In this document: piece by piece, positions 35,125-45,978 of the stretch
How the letters are laid out: each line of letters opens with the position of its first letter
Numbering within the stretch: position 1 is the first letter of the stretch
Source of the DNA: Phoenix dactylifera
Taxonomy: Eukaryota; Streptophyta; Magnoliopsida; Arecales; Arecaceae
Direction: 5' to 3'
DNA length: 64,000 nt
Assembly (NCBI RefSeq): GCF_009389715.1
Contig: NC_052399.1
Span: 5,706,585 to 5,770,584, forward strand
Position numbers and translations under genes: made by a program
Notes under the pieces: model-generated
Seen by the model: only the letters and a program-made list of their open reading frames with translations
Databases searched by the model: none
Told to the model about the DNA's origin: nothing

Positions 35125-36402
35125 TTACTGCTGCTTGCACTCCGCGAGCCGATCCCCTTGTTGACCATCCCCTCCACTCTTCTGCAGTAAGATAACCATC
35201 ATTTAGAATATAGATTAAGAACTATGCAGATTAAGATCAAGTGGGTGAGTAGATATCTCACCTTCTTTGTTGTAGCTGTCTGCTTGGGACAATAAAGCAG
35301 ATCAAAAGTAAGCACACCATTCTCAAATATTTCAGACCTAAAAAGAGTAAAATTTAGAAATCTCAGACACATACCTTCTTCCTGGTCCTTCCTTCCTCTT
35401 CCTCTTCTTCTTCGTCATCCTCCCCATCTTCATCTTCATCATCCTCTTCTAAGTCCTCAAAATCATCCTCCTGAACAGCCTCCCCCGTGAACCACGAAAC
35501 AGCATGAGGAATAATCTTGTCTCTGATAGTGGACCTGCAGGACAATGACACCACCCACTCAGCATCATCTAGGAGCATGCATGAGCTTACACAGTAATCA
35601 GAAGGCTTATCTCAATCCTGATCTTATAGGCAAATCATTATAAGAACTAGCAACCAAAATGTCAGAGATGAGATAATCAAAAACTGCCTCTGCAAATGTT
35701 AACTTGATTTTGTTTTTTTTCCATAATCAACACCTCCCTCTAACCTGTTTTTTCTTCAACCTGCAGTAGGTTTGGTTGGCTGCTTGAGGGAGAAAAAAGG
35801 GCTTACCCAATATCATAATCTTGCTCCATCTGACTCTGTAGCTGCTCAGCCTGTTCAAAGAGGCAAAAGATAAGCCATTGTTTTAATTTGATTTAGTCCT
35901 TATAGTTTCTTATTTTTCTCCAGGAAGGCAGGTAATGATGTCAACTTACAATGTCTTCATCGATATCCTCATCATCATCAGGGACTTGAGGTGGACTAAA
36001 GAAATTGAAAAAACTTTCACATTCTTCAGTTTTGGTAATGGGCTTGGCATTCTTTGAGCCCTTCTTTGGCTTCTTTTTCAGAAGCTTCTGAGTCAAGCAC
36101 TTTCCTGGCAACCATTCAATTTCAGTCCTGCAACATATGAACAACGGCATGAGATTTTAAATAGAGAAGGAAAAACTTATAAGAAAAATATTTAGCAATA
36201 AATAGAAAAGAAAATACCCTATTGCTTTGTCTAGGACCGGTTCTTCATCATCAATCATATGATACGTTTTTGTCAGGATGGCATTCTTGAAATAAGGATT
36301 AGGATCAAAGAAAAACTCAAGCTTGAAACCCTTGGGATTATCTATTCTGCACCACTTGATATCCTTTAGATACTTGAGAGCTCCCTCATCACGCTCTTGA
36401 AT
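35125..36402 (-). pseudogene. NAP1: NAP1 (nucleosome assembly protein 1) C-terminal half captured by a CACTA element
   Basis: Six exons on the minus strand are inferred: 36218-36402, 35950-36127, 35807-35850, 35375-35534, 35263-35280 and 35125-35181. All introns are GT-AG and the frame stays open for 213 residues to a stop. The product includes [87 protein letters not shown] and [21 protein letters not shown] long acidic tract and the C-terminus AECKQQ follow, as in plant NAP1 histone H2A/H2B chaperones. The N-terminal dimerisation helix and first half of the domain are absent, so it is a fragment, roughly the last 55-60 percent of a normal protein. The C-terminal acidic region binds histones. 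It could encode a truncated protein if transcribed from a captured promoter. Confidence 0.9.
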
Positions 36403-38746
36403 CTGGAATCATCATAATCCAACTTTCATAAGTCATATATCCAATTTACAAGGAATAGAAGGAACAAAAGAAATGCATCATACTCTCATGAGGAATAGAA
36501 GGAACAAAAGAACAGAGGAATATCTTCAGAGGACTACAACCAAAGGTGAACATATAAAAGCATAATCATGAAAACTAACCTTAGAAACTGGTCTACATAA
36601 GGGGGTATACAAAATTGAAGGATTTAGATGATATAAGGGCATGACAAAATAATCAAAATTCTTTCGATTAAACATGGGTAAGAAAAAAAATTTACTTGAA
36701 TTCATCATTGGCTAGAAAAGTGAAATGTTAGGTTTTATTACTGTATCAACATAAAGAAGGGCAATACAAAATTGAAGGGACTAAATGATATAAGGGCTTA
36801 ACAAAATAATCAAAAATGCATTCAGCAAAAACGAGTAAGAAAATAAGAAGCATAGGCAATCTTTTTGTCTCCAGTGTCAGCAAGTTTTATCATATATTCA
36901 TATTTGGAAGCCTGGACCACATTTTTTTGGTATGCATTCCTTGACATCATAAAGCAAACTTACAATCTCAGTGTAGCTGGTTTAGGACAAAGAAGCTAAG
37001 ATAGGTTCTTCACCACAAGCAAAGGTCCGGCTAAAATTGAACTGACACCATTGTGCACATTAAACCTAGTCCTAATCATCTAGTCATTTAGTTTTTCAAA
37101 AACATTCCTCAAACTTAAAATCCCTATACCTGTTAAAGCTTTTGAACTTGCGATCACTTTCAAGCAAATTATATCCGTAGCATTTACTTGTTGCTATAAA
37201 CAGTGTAATTCCTACTTACCAAAGGCTCAGCAGTACTTGTACCGTACTGCAATGTGCAATGCTAAAAGACTTTTAGTTTGGTCTTGATGGCCCTTGACTT
37301 ATCTTGAAAAAAGTAATCCTGCTATATAAATAAATGGAATCAAACAGTCCTTATCACTCCCTCCAAGGGAGATCTCTGAAATGCTCATCGACATGGCAAA
37401 ACATTACTAATAAGGTCTTGAAAACGAGAATAATTAAGGATGCCACATAGTCAACTTGAATAAGGCTAGTTTTCTACCAAAGGCCCAACAGACCCACACA
37501 TATAGTTAAGAAAAATCCAATAATGTGTGTTTTCCCCTTCATCATTTATAACCTGTATCCACCTTTCCAGCTTTGATGTTTTTCTCTCCTGTTTCTTAAC
37601 ATCTACACTTCCTGTCTTCCAATACCAATGCTCTGTAATATGAAATAGAGTACTATAGCATAAAACAGAATATTTTTTTGGATGCACTTCATTTGAAAAA
37701 AATCTATAAGAGTTTCTGAAAGTAACATTCCTTCAGCTTGCTTGGTTGATCTATGAGAAATCATATACAAGAAACCTTCTGTCTTACCCCTAATCCCCTC
37801 ACAAACTCTTCAACTCAACCCCTCTCCCATCCTCATTTGCAAGTCCAGCTTTCTTTCCGACCGCCACTTCGACCCATTTGTCCCTGCCAACAAGCTCATA
37901 GAGGACCTAGACATCTATGCCTTCTCCATCTCCCTTCAAATGCATGATAATGCTCCAAACATCAAAACCTGCAAACCCACAAAAGAAACTATTCTTTCTA
38001 CTCTTTCACGCTGTTCACAGCAAATTTCAGAACCTGCCAAACGCACTATGAGATGAGCCATCTCGACCAGCTTATATACCCACAAGGCCAACTCTATACT
38101 TTCGCCAACCCAACCAATAACCTGCTTCAATCTTCAACAGTACAACTCAAAATTAGAGATCTAGATCCCACAAACTCAGATACCTTTTTGTGCCCTAGAA
38201 TCAAACTTGAAGCCCTAACAACATCTAATGAGATCAATTTTACAGCCGGGGCGGAACATAACTTGGACCGCATCCTGCAATCAAAATTTCAGACGCATCT
38301 GCAGCTCATACACAGCCAACCAGAAAATAAATCACTCTCGGAATTGAATCGGTCTTCCCACAACCAGGGAAACGCCTAATCCGGCTCTAAACCAGAATTC
38401 GAAGGACAGGAATTTTACAAATAGAAAAGCTTAATCAATCCCTGATATGAGAACAAAAAAGGAGTAAGCTAGACCTCAAGCTCCTCACTTTTACCATATA
38501 ACAAGATACATTATTTTTACTGTTCCACATAGCAGCAATTATAATCAAGATTCCCATCAGTATTCCAGGACACAAAAAAACTCTTAACACCTATTCCCCC
38601 ATATATTTCCAAAAATAACTCATATTAATTTGAATGGACAAAAAATATTTGAACTACATGAATGAACAACACGGAACCCGATACTTTCCCGATTAAAATC
38701 CTCAGAAAAACCGAGAAACATCATTTGCCTAAGAAAGAAGTGCATA
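36403..38746. other. CACTA 2 interior, AT-rich, no recognised gene
   Basis: No upstream NAP1 exons are found here. A CT-rich stretch at about 37790-38130 holds an open plus frame with FDPFVPANKLIEDLDIYAFS, which I do not recognise. Minus-strand frames such as 37466-37687 are also unassigned. Part of this may be intron of a chimeric transcript. Confidence 0.4.
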
Positions 38747-39440
38747 CCTGAGATCAGAGAAGACAACGGCTCGCGAGCTTCAAACTCGGATCTCAACGCC
38801 GTTAATCTGTTCCAAAATCTTAACCCTTGTTCCCCAACAGCTCCGATGTGGTAATTAGCTTCGGAATCCAGCCACTGGTGATGCCTCTGGATCGATCCAC
38901 TGTAACCCTGCGAAGATTGAAAGAAGGGAGGAAGAAAGGGTGAAGAATAAGAGGTGAGATTGGGTATGGGAATGCGGGGAGCAGCGAAGTGAGAGCAAAC
39001 GATACCCTTACCGTGGCCCAAAAAACCCTAAAATTAAAGGCTGCTACCGTCCCAACTTGAAACCCTAGAGATGAATCCCCTTTTCTTTTCTTTCTTTTCC
39101 ATAATGGAATTTTTTTTCTGGATATGGTACGAAGAACCGAATCCAGGGGCGCTTCGCCAGCTTCCCCTTTGTTTCCTCTCAAAGGCCCTGGGGTCGGTCG
39201 TTCGGCAACACGGAAGCTTTGCAGAAGGAGGCGGAGAAGGAGGAGAACAAGCGAGAAGAAGGGAGCGCAGAGAGGAGGAGAAAAATACCTCGGTTGGTCG
39301 GTCGGTCGGCGCCGGAGAGGAGGGAGGAGGAGAAGGGGTTGGAGTCGGACGGCCGGCACCGGAGAGGAGCAAGACGGAAGTGAACACGGAAGCTCGAGCA
39401 GCGCCGGAGAGGAGAAATAAGGGCTCGATCGGGGTCGGTC
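38747..39440 (-). other. Possible captured promoter and 5' exons inside CACTA 2
   Basis: On the minus strand a GC-rich, promoter-like stretch (39440-39100) is followed by a leader with AACCCTA-type motifs. A G/GTAAGG donor lies near 39010 and a TCTTCGCAG acceptor near 38895. Next is an open segment containing GLRFWNRLTALRSEFEAREP that ends at a good donor TCAG/GTATGC near 38749. This looks like the 5' end of a host gene. I cannot tell whether it belongs to NAP1 or to a second captured gene. Confidence 0.4.
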
Positions 39441-39465
39441 GCTGGGTTAGGGTGGTGTGCTCGCA

Positions 39466-39724
39466 TTCGACGACGCTTATAAGCGTCGTTGTAGGTCTGG
39501 AAGAACAACAATGCGTAATAGCGTCGCCCTATAACCAATTCCCACGCTTCCGAGCGTGAGTTGGAAATATGGACTATGACGACGCTTAAAAGCGTCGTTT
39601 ATTCCTCTGAATTGCCGACGCTTATGATAAGCGTCGGCAAAAGTACAAGGGGAGGCCAAATTTGCCGACGCTTTTCCATAGCGTCGGCATTGAAGCGTCG
39701 GCTTTGCTTCTTTCTTTTGTAGTG
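39466..39724. repeat. Right subterminal repeats and terminal inverted repeat of CACTA 2
   Basis: Palindromic ACGACGCTTATAAGCGTCG-type motifs occur near 39470, 39580, 39617 and 39664. The element ends CTTTCTTTTGTAGTG at 39724. Confidence 0.85.
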
Positions 39725-39883
39725 AATACACGCCCGCACGGATCCTCACACCATCATCTTTTTTTCGAATCATCTTTTTTTTTTTTTCCATGAGCTCTAT
39801 CTATCGTATGCTCATCCGTGATTGGCCCACAATAAGAAGACTATAGGTATTTGGCTTTTTACGTGAAAGTATAAATAGCACAA

Positions 39884-40496
39884 AAATTCTGAAAAAAAAA
39901 GAACTCCCAAACCGCCATATCTATTAAATGACAGGAGAGGGAAAGCTTCATCTTTTCGAAGATTCAGCAAAAATTGCAAAAAAATATATTAAAAATCTAG
40001 TTAAAATCCGTAAAAAATCATTGAAAAATTCCAGTTATAGAATAAATTATAAATTGGACCGAAAGCAAATAAATTATTGGATAATGTCAGGAGACAACGA
40101 AGGGGTTTCTCTTGCCAGGATTATAAGTGAATTAGTGTGACTAGCAGAAATTAATTAGTACCATATATTGACTGTCTCTTGAATTTTGTTATGATTCTAT
40201 AGAGATTCTTTATCATATTTTTTTCAAAATAATCGTAGGCATTAATTTTGATCTGGATGGTTACAATGAGTCCAAATCTGATCTGTAACAGCTTTTTTCG
40301 GACTCGTGTAACAGCGGCATGTATAGCGGATTATTTAAGCGGTTCTTTCCTTGCATATTTATTTTAAATCTGTAAAGTGGTTGAAGGTGCGACATGTGTC
40401 CCAAAAACAGGAAAAGATACACGGTTGGACCGAAAGCGTTGTGTGTCGCTATCATATTTTCCCCGCACGATGAAGAAAAGCTTGACCCACAACGGA
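39884..40496. other. Segment present only in the right sHSP block
   Basis: Flanking sequence matches 11700-11795 on the left and 11800 onward on the right, but these ~613 bases have no counterpart in the left block. It contains a TATAAATAG at 39889 and a 71-residue frame (39928-40140, starting MTGEGKLHLFEDSAKIAKKY) that I do not recognise. No terminal repeats or target duplication are evident, so loss from the left block is as likely as gain here. Confidence 0.45.
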
Positions 40497-40511
40497 TAAG
40501 GTGGTTTGCCG

Positions 40512-40724
40512 ATGGGCAATGCTGGTACTTTCTCTTCCATATTCGACTTGAAAGCTCTACATGAATGCTTATTTGCCTCAAAGGATTCAAATTTCTATGG
40601 AATTTCTACAAGTAGAAATATAGTTACTAGTTTCTCGGATGGCAAGGAGAATGGTTTTACAGATCTTGAGAGTGGACTCCTTGCTCGGAACTCGATAGCA
40701 GCACCCATCCCGCACGGAAGGTAA
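40512..40724 (+). CDS. Short unrecognised ORF, second copy
   Basis: This 70-residue frame is identical to that at 11814-12026, including flanking bases. A donor-like GTAATA overlaps its stop. The function is unknown, and it may be an exon relic. The ATG at 40512 is the first in frame. Confidence 0.3.
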   Translation: MGNAGTFSSIFDLKALHECLFASKDSNFYGISTSRNIVTSFSDGKENGFTDLESGLLARNSIAAPIPHGR

Positions 40725-41066
40725 TAAAAGATCAAGCTTGTGGATTAGTATCATGAGGACAGTTAGCTAGTGTTTGGTTTGTTGATGCTTTGGAGCTGTC
40801 AAGACTCGCTAATCTCATCTCCACCTAAAGATCGTGACATGCGAATAAATTGCTCTTACACGCCTAACATAGAAAACTAACCGGCCCAATGAAGTATAAA
40901 ATCTAGCAGAAAAGTATGAATGTCTGACCAACACTCATAGTACTTAAAGGATGCAAGCAAACAGTAACAAACATCTGAGCCAAAGATTTTTTTCCTTTTT
41001 TTTGATATCTTTATTTCTCTTTCATCTTCTTTTTTTGGACTAGAATCGCACCTATGCACTGAACCT

Positions 41067-41400
41067 AATATCTCATATAGATTTCACCTCAATCTCCTTG
41101 TCAAACTTGGCATTGTCGGCCAAGTGGAACCGCTGGAGGAACTTGTTAGTTGTTACTGCTCCTCTCGACGCGGTGCCGCTTCTCGTTCTTCTCCTCCTTC
41201 TCTCTGCTACGCTTGCTGCTGGTCCGGAGGATATTCTTGCCCTCCTCCGCTTCTACTTTTACGTTCTCTTTCTTCACTCTATGGGGATCGGCTATGAAGA
41301 TGTGGGCCTCCGGCGTCTCCTTCTATTCAATGCAGGTGTTGGAAAAAGTGGAAGTCTCACTGATGAAATTGGAGAGTGATTCAGGGAGAGAAGGAAAGAC
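41067..41400 (-). pseudogene. sHSP pseudogene, antisense to the sHSP array
   Basis: Read on the minus strand, segments resembling class I sHSPs appear in order: [56 protein letters not shown], then a decayed counterpart of [13 protein letters not shown] and a C-terminal stub. In-frame stops occur after TCIE and after SSNN, the GVLTVTVPK strand is missing, and no promoter or N-terminus is recognised. A shorter remnant is at 21274-21378. It shows that an inverted sHSP copy existed before the block duplicated. Confidence 0.85.
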
Positions 41401-42255
41401 TCATTTGATTCAGGAGAAGAGGAAAGAGAAAAGTATGGCCAAGGAGAAAATGGAGAAATGTCTCATATTCCATTGAAATTTTTAAGGGAGAGATAGAAAA
41501 TTAGTTTTTTTAATAAAAATAAGATTTTCATATTTTATGAAAATGAAAAATTCATATTGGACATAAAAAAATTTAATTCCATCCAATCGAAAATTAGAGA
41601 TTTTTTTTTTTCCAAAAGTGCCTTTAAGCTTTTGCCTTTTAGATAAAATGAGGTAAAGTTTTCTTTATTAAGAGCATAATAGATATTTTATATATTTTTT
41701 TCAAAAAAATAAATGCTCAATCAAATATAAGTTATTCTGAAATATGCTACTTTTCTATAGTCAACTAAAAATATAAAATCTACTTTTCCAGCCATCATAT
41801 ACTGAATCATCAGCTTCCAGAAAAATATTCTAGTGAAGAAAATTTCTTCCTCTGAATCAAACAGTTCCGGAGAGTTTCAAATGGGAAATCTTAGAAGGGA
41901 TCTTAAGAGGCTGAGAGAGAGAAGGGACCGAAGTTGTTGCTGCATCGGCTCAAGAATCTTGGAAGAGATCTGTATCTTTCATGTTGTGCAGTATTTAGGG
42001 TCGAGAGAGTGGGAATTTATTACCATGGAGCTACTTTGATTGGAGCTGAATATTGGAACAGATTATTGGTGATGGGAGGAAGCTTGGATCTCTGAAGGAT
42101 TTATATAGCAAGAGATGGGTACGTACTGAAGTTTCTAGGCCGATGCTGTTTTTTTTTTTTGTGGGAGTGCAAAGAATGACTCGAACACACCCATGGCCAA
42201 AGGACGGACTTTTGGTGGGATTGGTTAGGATGGCTCTCGAACCCTCTCAAGGCCA

Positions 42256-42286
<31 letters not shown>

Positions 42287-42924
42287 TGGGCAAGAGTGGT
42301 TTTTAAAATGCTTTATCCAAGAACAAAATAATGCTAAAAAGATGGGATTGAACTGCTAAAAGAATCTACAATGTATTCAATTCTTTTAATAACGGAACCG
42401 ACATGGTTTACTGTGATGTAGAAATGACTCTGTTTGTATTGGATTCTATTTCGTGACAGTGAGACTCATCAACACAATATTGATTCTATCAGCAAAGTTT
42501 TTCTCAAACGAATTCCACCACAAAATATATATGCCCTTTTTTTGAATCTGTAACATAGGATCTTTATTTAATGTTTCAATTGGATTGCGAGAAACGAAGA
42601 ACTTGGAGTATCTGAGTATCAGTGCTCCCCAAAACGAACATGGATACCAGAGTTCTAGAATCAGAATCAGTTTTGGTGAGCCATCAGTGTTGCACATTTA
42701 TGAAAAGGAATTTAGCCATCCGTGACTGCAAGTTTTTTAGGACGAACGGAATTCACAGCCAGAGATAGCATCGAGACTTTTGTTACAAAAAAATAAAATG
42801 AATAAATAAGTAGATAAACCCCAAACTCAGGAAGAGAGACATGTGGACCGCATATTTTGGGCCCTATTCGGATAGCCCATCGCAAGCCCATGGGCCAGGG
42901 CAGAGCTAGAGAGGTGGTAGCGTC
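41401..42924. other. Intergenic, mostly shared with 21379-22569
   Basis: No convincing gene is seen. Bases from about 41400 to 41719 are AT-rich and absent from the left block. The rest is near-identical to it apart from the G run at 42259-42286. Confidence 0.5.
42259..42286. repeat. Homopolymer run of 28 G
   Basis: An uninterrupted run of 28 G residues follows GGCCAGGA. The paralogous left sequence (about 21910) has no such run and reads GGCCGAATCTGC instead. Confidence 0.9.
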
Positions 42925-43048
42925 TTCTGGAAAGCTGTGGTTCGTGGTCGAGCATTCCAGAGCCATCCACGTGTCCCCGAGGCGGGTCCGCACTATGAAG
43001 TCCGGAGACTTCGAGACCTATCCATCCTGTATGGCTGTATCTATAAAT
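42925..43048 (+). promoter_or_regulatory. sHSP2 promoter: heat-shock element and TATA box
   Basis: TTCTGGAA at 42925-42932 forms an inverted pair of HSF half-sites, with another TTCCAGA near 42955. TATAAAT is at 43042-43048, about 110 bases before the ATG. It is almost identical to the sHSP1 promoter. Confidence 0.75.
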
Positions 43049-43158
43049 TACCAGGACTGGGTGCAGATCATCGCATCGAGTAGAAGCCGTTCCAATTTGA
43101 GAAAGCATTTAAAATCCGAAGCAAATTTTCCACTGCCGACGAGCACAATCTAAGCAAT

Positions 43159-43629
43159 ATGTCGATCATCAGGCGGAGCAACGTCTTCGACCCCTTCTCC
43201 CTCGACGTCTGGGATCCTTTCCAGGGCTACCCTTTCGACACCTTCAGCTCCCTCGCGGAGTCTCGCCCCGGCTTCGTGAGCGAGACCTCCGCCTTCGCCA
43301 ACACCCGCATCGACTGGAAGGAGACCCCGGAGGCGCACATCTTCAAAGCCGACCTCCCCGGGGTTAAGAAAGAGGAGGTGAAGGTGGAGGTAGAGGAGGA
43401 CAGGGTCCTCCAGATCAGCGGCGAGCGCAGCAAGGAGAAAGAGGAGAAGAACGACAAGTGGCACCGCGTCGAGAGGAGCAGCGGAAAATTCCTCCGGCGG
43501 TTCCGGCTGCCGGAGGACGCCAAGGTGGAACAGGTGAAAGCATCGATGGAAAACGGGGTTTTAACGGTGACCGTGCCCAAAGAGGCGGTGAAGAAGCCCG
43601 AGATGAAGTCCATTGAGATATCTGGCTGA
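43159..43629 (+). CDS. Class I small heat-shock protein sHSP2
   Basis: This 156-residue intronless protein shares its first 80 residues with sHSP1. The alpha-crystallin domain (about 50-142) carries [18 protein letters not shown] and [12 protein letters not shown], and the C-terminal IEI anchor is present. It diverges from sHSP1 and sHSP3 after residue 80 (Asp81, then [15 protein letters not shown] and [16 protein letters not shown]), and its 3' flank is also unrelated to theirs. It is a cytosolic ATP-independent holdase expected to be strongly heat induced. Confidence 0.96.
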   Translation: MSIIRRSNVFDPFSLDVWDPFQGYPFDTFSSLAESRPGFVSETSAFANTRIDWKETPEAHIFKADLPGVKKEEVKVEVEEDRVLQISGERSKEKEEKNDKWHRVERSSGKFLRRFRLPEDAKVEQVKASMENGVLTVTVPKEAVKKPEMKSIEISG

Positions 43630-45764
43630 AGTGCGAAAATCTGGGTCCGAAAGTATAGAGACGTAGTATTCTCCTTGAATAAGGCCATGGAGATCGCCAG
43701 GTGCCATGTTGCCAAAAGTGTGCGCTTCCTGTTTTTTTTTTTTTGCCTTTCTAAGGGCTGGTCATCGGCGTGTAATTATAGTGTTTGCCGAGTAAAGATT
43801 GTTTTGGTTTTGTCTTGGTACTGTACGGTTGCCTTTTTAATATAATGGAAAATAATCTGTGCTTTCCGAATATCATCCTTAATTTGAAGGCTTTTTCCGA
43901 CGATTTAATAGGAGAACGCCACCACATGGATGTGGTGTATGGTTCACATAAATAAGCGATAAAATTGAAACGAAATTTTAATTTTTATTTCATTCAATTT
44001 GTTGGTCTTACAATAAATTTATTGAGATTTATGAGGACCGTATTGTTTTGATTGATGTGTTTGTAAGGATTATCAAATTTAATGTGAAAGGGATCACTAA
44101 ACTTAATAAGAAACATCTCTGGCTTTTACATTTTTTGTTTTTTTGGATATTTAGAAGGGTTATTAATGGGGAATATTTTGGTCACTTCTGTTCAGATTCA
44201 TTGTTTCGAAAAGTTAGTATCCCAAATTTTTAGAAATTATAGTTTAGTATTGGAAATTTTTTAAAAAAATTAAATATTTTTTTAAGATCTATAATTTTAG
44301 GTTAATATTATAAGAATTAAATTTAGGTGAAATTTTATTATTTAGGCTTCGAAAAGAAATAGTTAATTTTTTATATAGAATTTTGATGAAGCTCATTTTT
44401 AGAAAAAAAAATCAAACAGATGTAAAATTTTATCTTCTTAAATTTATTAATTATATTTATTTTAAAATATTTTATATTATTTAAACTAAAAAAATTAATT
44501 TAAATTGTTACGACCTCACTATTATTATAAATAGAATTTATATATCTTAATTTAAAAGCTAAAGAAAGATCAATAAAAAAATTAAAATTTTAATTTAGAG
44601 ATTTTTTTTTAATGAAAGATTCAAGTTGAGCAAGCTGATTTTTTTTTTCTTTCGGACCAGATCAATTCAAAAGTTACATTTTTCTTAGAGTGAAGATTGA
44701 ATTCTTAAATAAAAAAATAATCTAATTAGTAACCTTTCTAATGTACAAAATAATAGGTGATATACATGATATAAGTCATTTATTCTTAATTATGATATAA
44801 AATAAAATAAGTAATTTAACTAATATCTAACCAATAAAAATAATGGTCATGATGTCAAAACTTAAAAGTATCAAATAGCATATATTTTAATAATATATTA
44901 ATTATTAATTAAATCCTCATGTTGTGGGAATTGCTATTTGAAATAATTTATATTTATATTCAAATTATTGAAAAAATAACAATATGTTATACAAATACTA
45001 AGAAATATAATTCAAGAAATATATGGAGATGAAGATATATAATAGACATTTAGGAAAATCAAGAGCAATAGAAGATCTCATTAAAATACTAGAAATATAA
45101 ATTTTGAAGTTACTAAAAATGACAATGTATGAATAAAATAAGAATAAAAAAGTTTAATAAAAATATATAAATAAATTTTAAAATTTAATAATTATTGGAT
45201 AGGAATGATGCAAAAATGATTAAAAATAGAAAGTAAAAAATATATATTATAAAAAACTTAAAAATCACAATAATAAACAGAAGGTTGCAAGTGAGCTGAT
45301 AGGCTTTGGGTTCTCTCTCTATTTATTTTGCTTCTTTTATGTTCTTTCCCTTCTCTGTCAATTACATTATGTCCCATAACTTCCCCTTTTCTAGTTTTGT
45401 CGTTTGAAAAAAAAAGATTTATTTCTAAGTGATCTTAAATTTTTCTTGATATATAGTTTTACTAACTTGTACTTTTCTCCATTTTGCAATTGTAGAATCA
45501 CGCGTCCCTTTCTTGCCAAATTCTTCCTCATCCTACCTCTAAGACTAAAGAGCATGAACCGTTAGATGCTAGAAGTTACTCGGCGGGAGCTGCTAAATGG
45601 CAAATACCCATCTGGGCCAAGGATGGAAACGTGGTCGATCCATGAATGAAACCCAGGTCCAGGGTACGAAAACCAGCGATCCCTACGCCATCAGATGGCA
45701 CTTGAAACGGGCCCATGGGCCAAAAAGCCGGGCCAGCCCCAGGATTTCCTTGTCAACTAGAGGC
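43630..45764. other. AT-rich spacer between sHSP2 and sHSP3
   Basis: No gene is seen. The part at about 44447-45208 recurs at 63260-64000 at the end of the window. The left block lacks this spacer altogether, as expected if sHSP1 arose by exchange between sHSP2 and sHSP3. Confidence 0.6.
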
Positions 45765-45867
45765 TTCCGGAATTCTGGCGTTGCTTCGCGCTCCTACACG
45801 CATGGAGAATATTAGGAAGAGCGGAAACTGGAAACTTCAAGACCTCTCCTCCTCCTCACTTATAAAT
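45765..45867 (+). promoter_or_regulatory. sHSP3 promoter: two heat-shock elements and TATA box
   Basis: TTCCGGAATTCTGG at 45765-45778 has three alternating HSF half-sites, the last imperfect. GAAACTTCAAGA at 45831-45842 is a second element. TATAAAT is at 45861-45867, about 112 bases before the ATG. This promoter is unrelated to those of sHSP1 and sHSP2, so its response may differ. Confidence 0.75.
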
Positions 45868-45978
45868 ACTCCAGTATCCGATCCCGAACACATCATCGAG
45901 AAGCCATTCAACGTCTCCAAGTGAAGAGATCCATAGCCAAATTTCTTGTCGCCAACCGATAGAGTTTCATTTAGAAGA

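Larger units (their letters stand above)
33641..39724 (-). mobile_element. Non-autonomous CACTA element carrying NAP1 exons, 6.1 kb
   Basis: The ends are CACTACAAAAGAAAG and its inverted copy CTTTCTTTTGTAGTG. A 3-bp duplication AAT lies at 33638-33640 and 39725-39727, inside a TRIM terminal repeat whose uninterrupted form is seen elsewhere. Both subterminal zones (33690-34060, 39466-39710) are full of palindromes of the CGACGCTTTTAAGCGTCG type. No transposase gene is found. The minus strand of the interior carries six spliced exons of a host nucleosome assembly protein gene and a GC-rich promoter-like segment. It therefore looks like a gene-capturing (Pack-type) CACTA mobilised by another element. 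CACTA 1 has different ends and is not the obvious partner. Confidence 0.93.
33225..39750 (-). mobile_element. TRIM, split by a nested CACTA element
   Basis: This minus-strand TRIM of the same family as 26956-27394 has a left terminal repeat (33225-33361, 137 bp), an interior with polypurine tract and primer-binding site (complement at 33513-33524), and a right terminal repeat in two parts, 33527-33640 and 39728-39750, again 137 bp in sum. A CCATC duplication lies at 33220-33224 and 39751-39755. The same insertion, in broken form, follows CML1 (11508-11672) and CML3 (62878-63183), so it predates the array. Confidence 0.9.

Noticed and set aside
35125-39440. A complete native NAP1 gene
   Set aside because: No exon for the N-terminal half is found up to 39440, and the whole region lies between CACTA ends with a 3-bp target duplication.
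45946-45978. Upstream in-frame ATG for sHSP3 adding 11 residues
   Set aside because: The extension is absent from sHSP1 and sHSP2, and the family normally starts MS-I-V/I-R-R-S.
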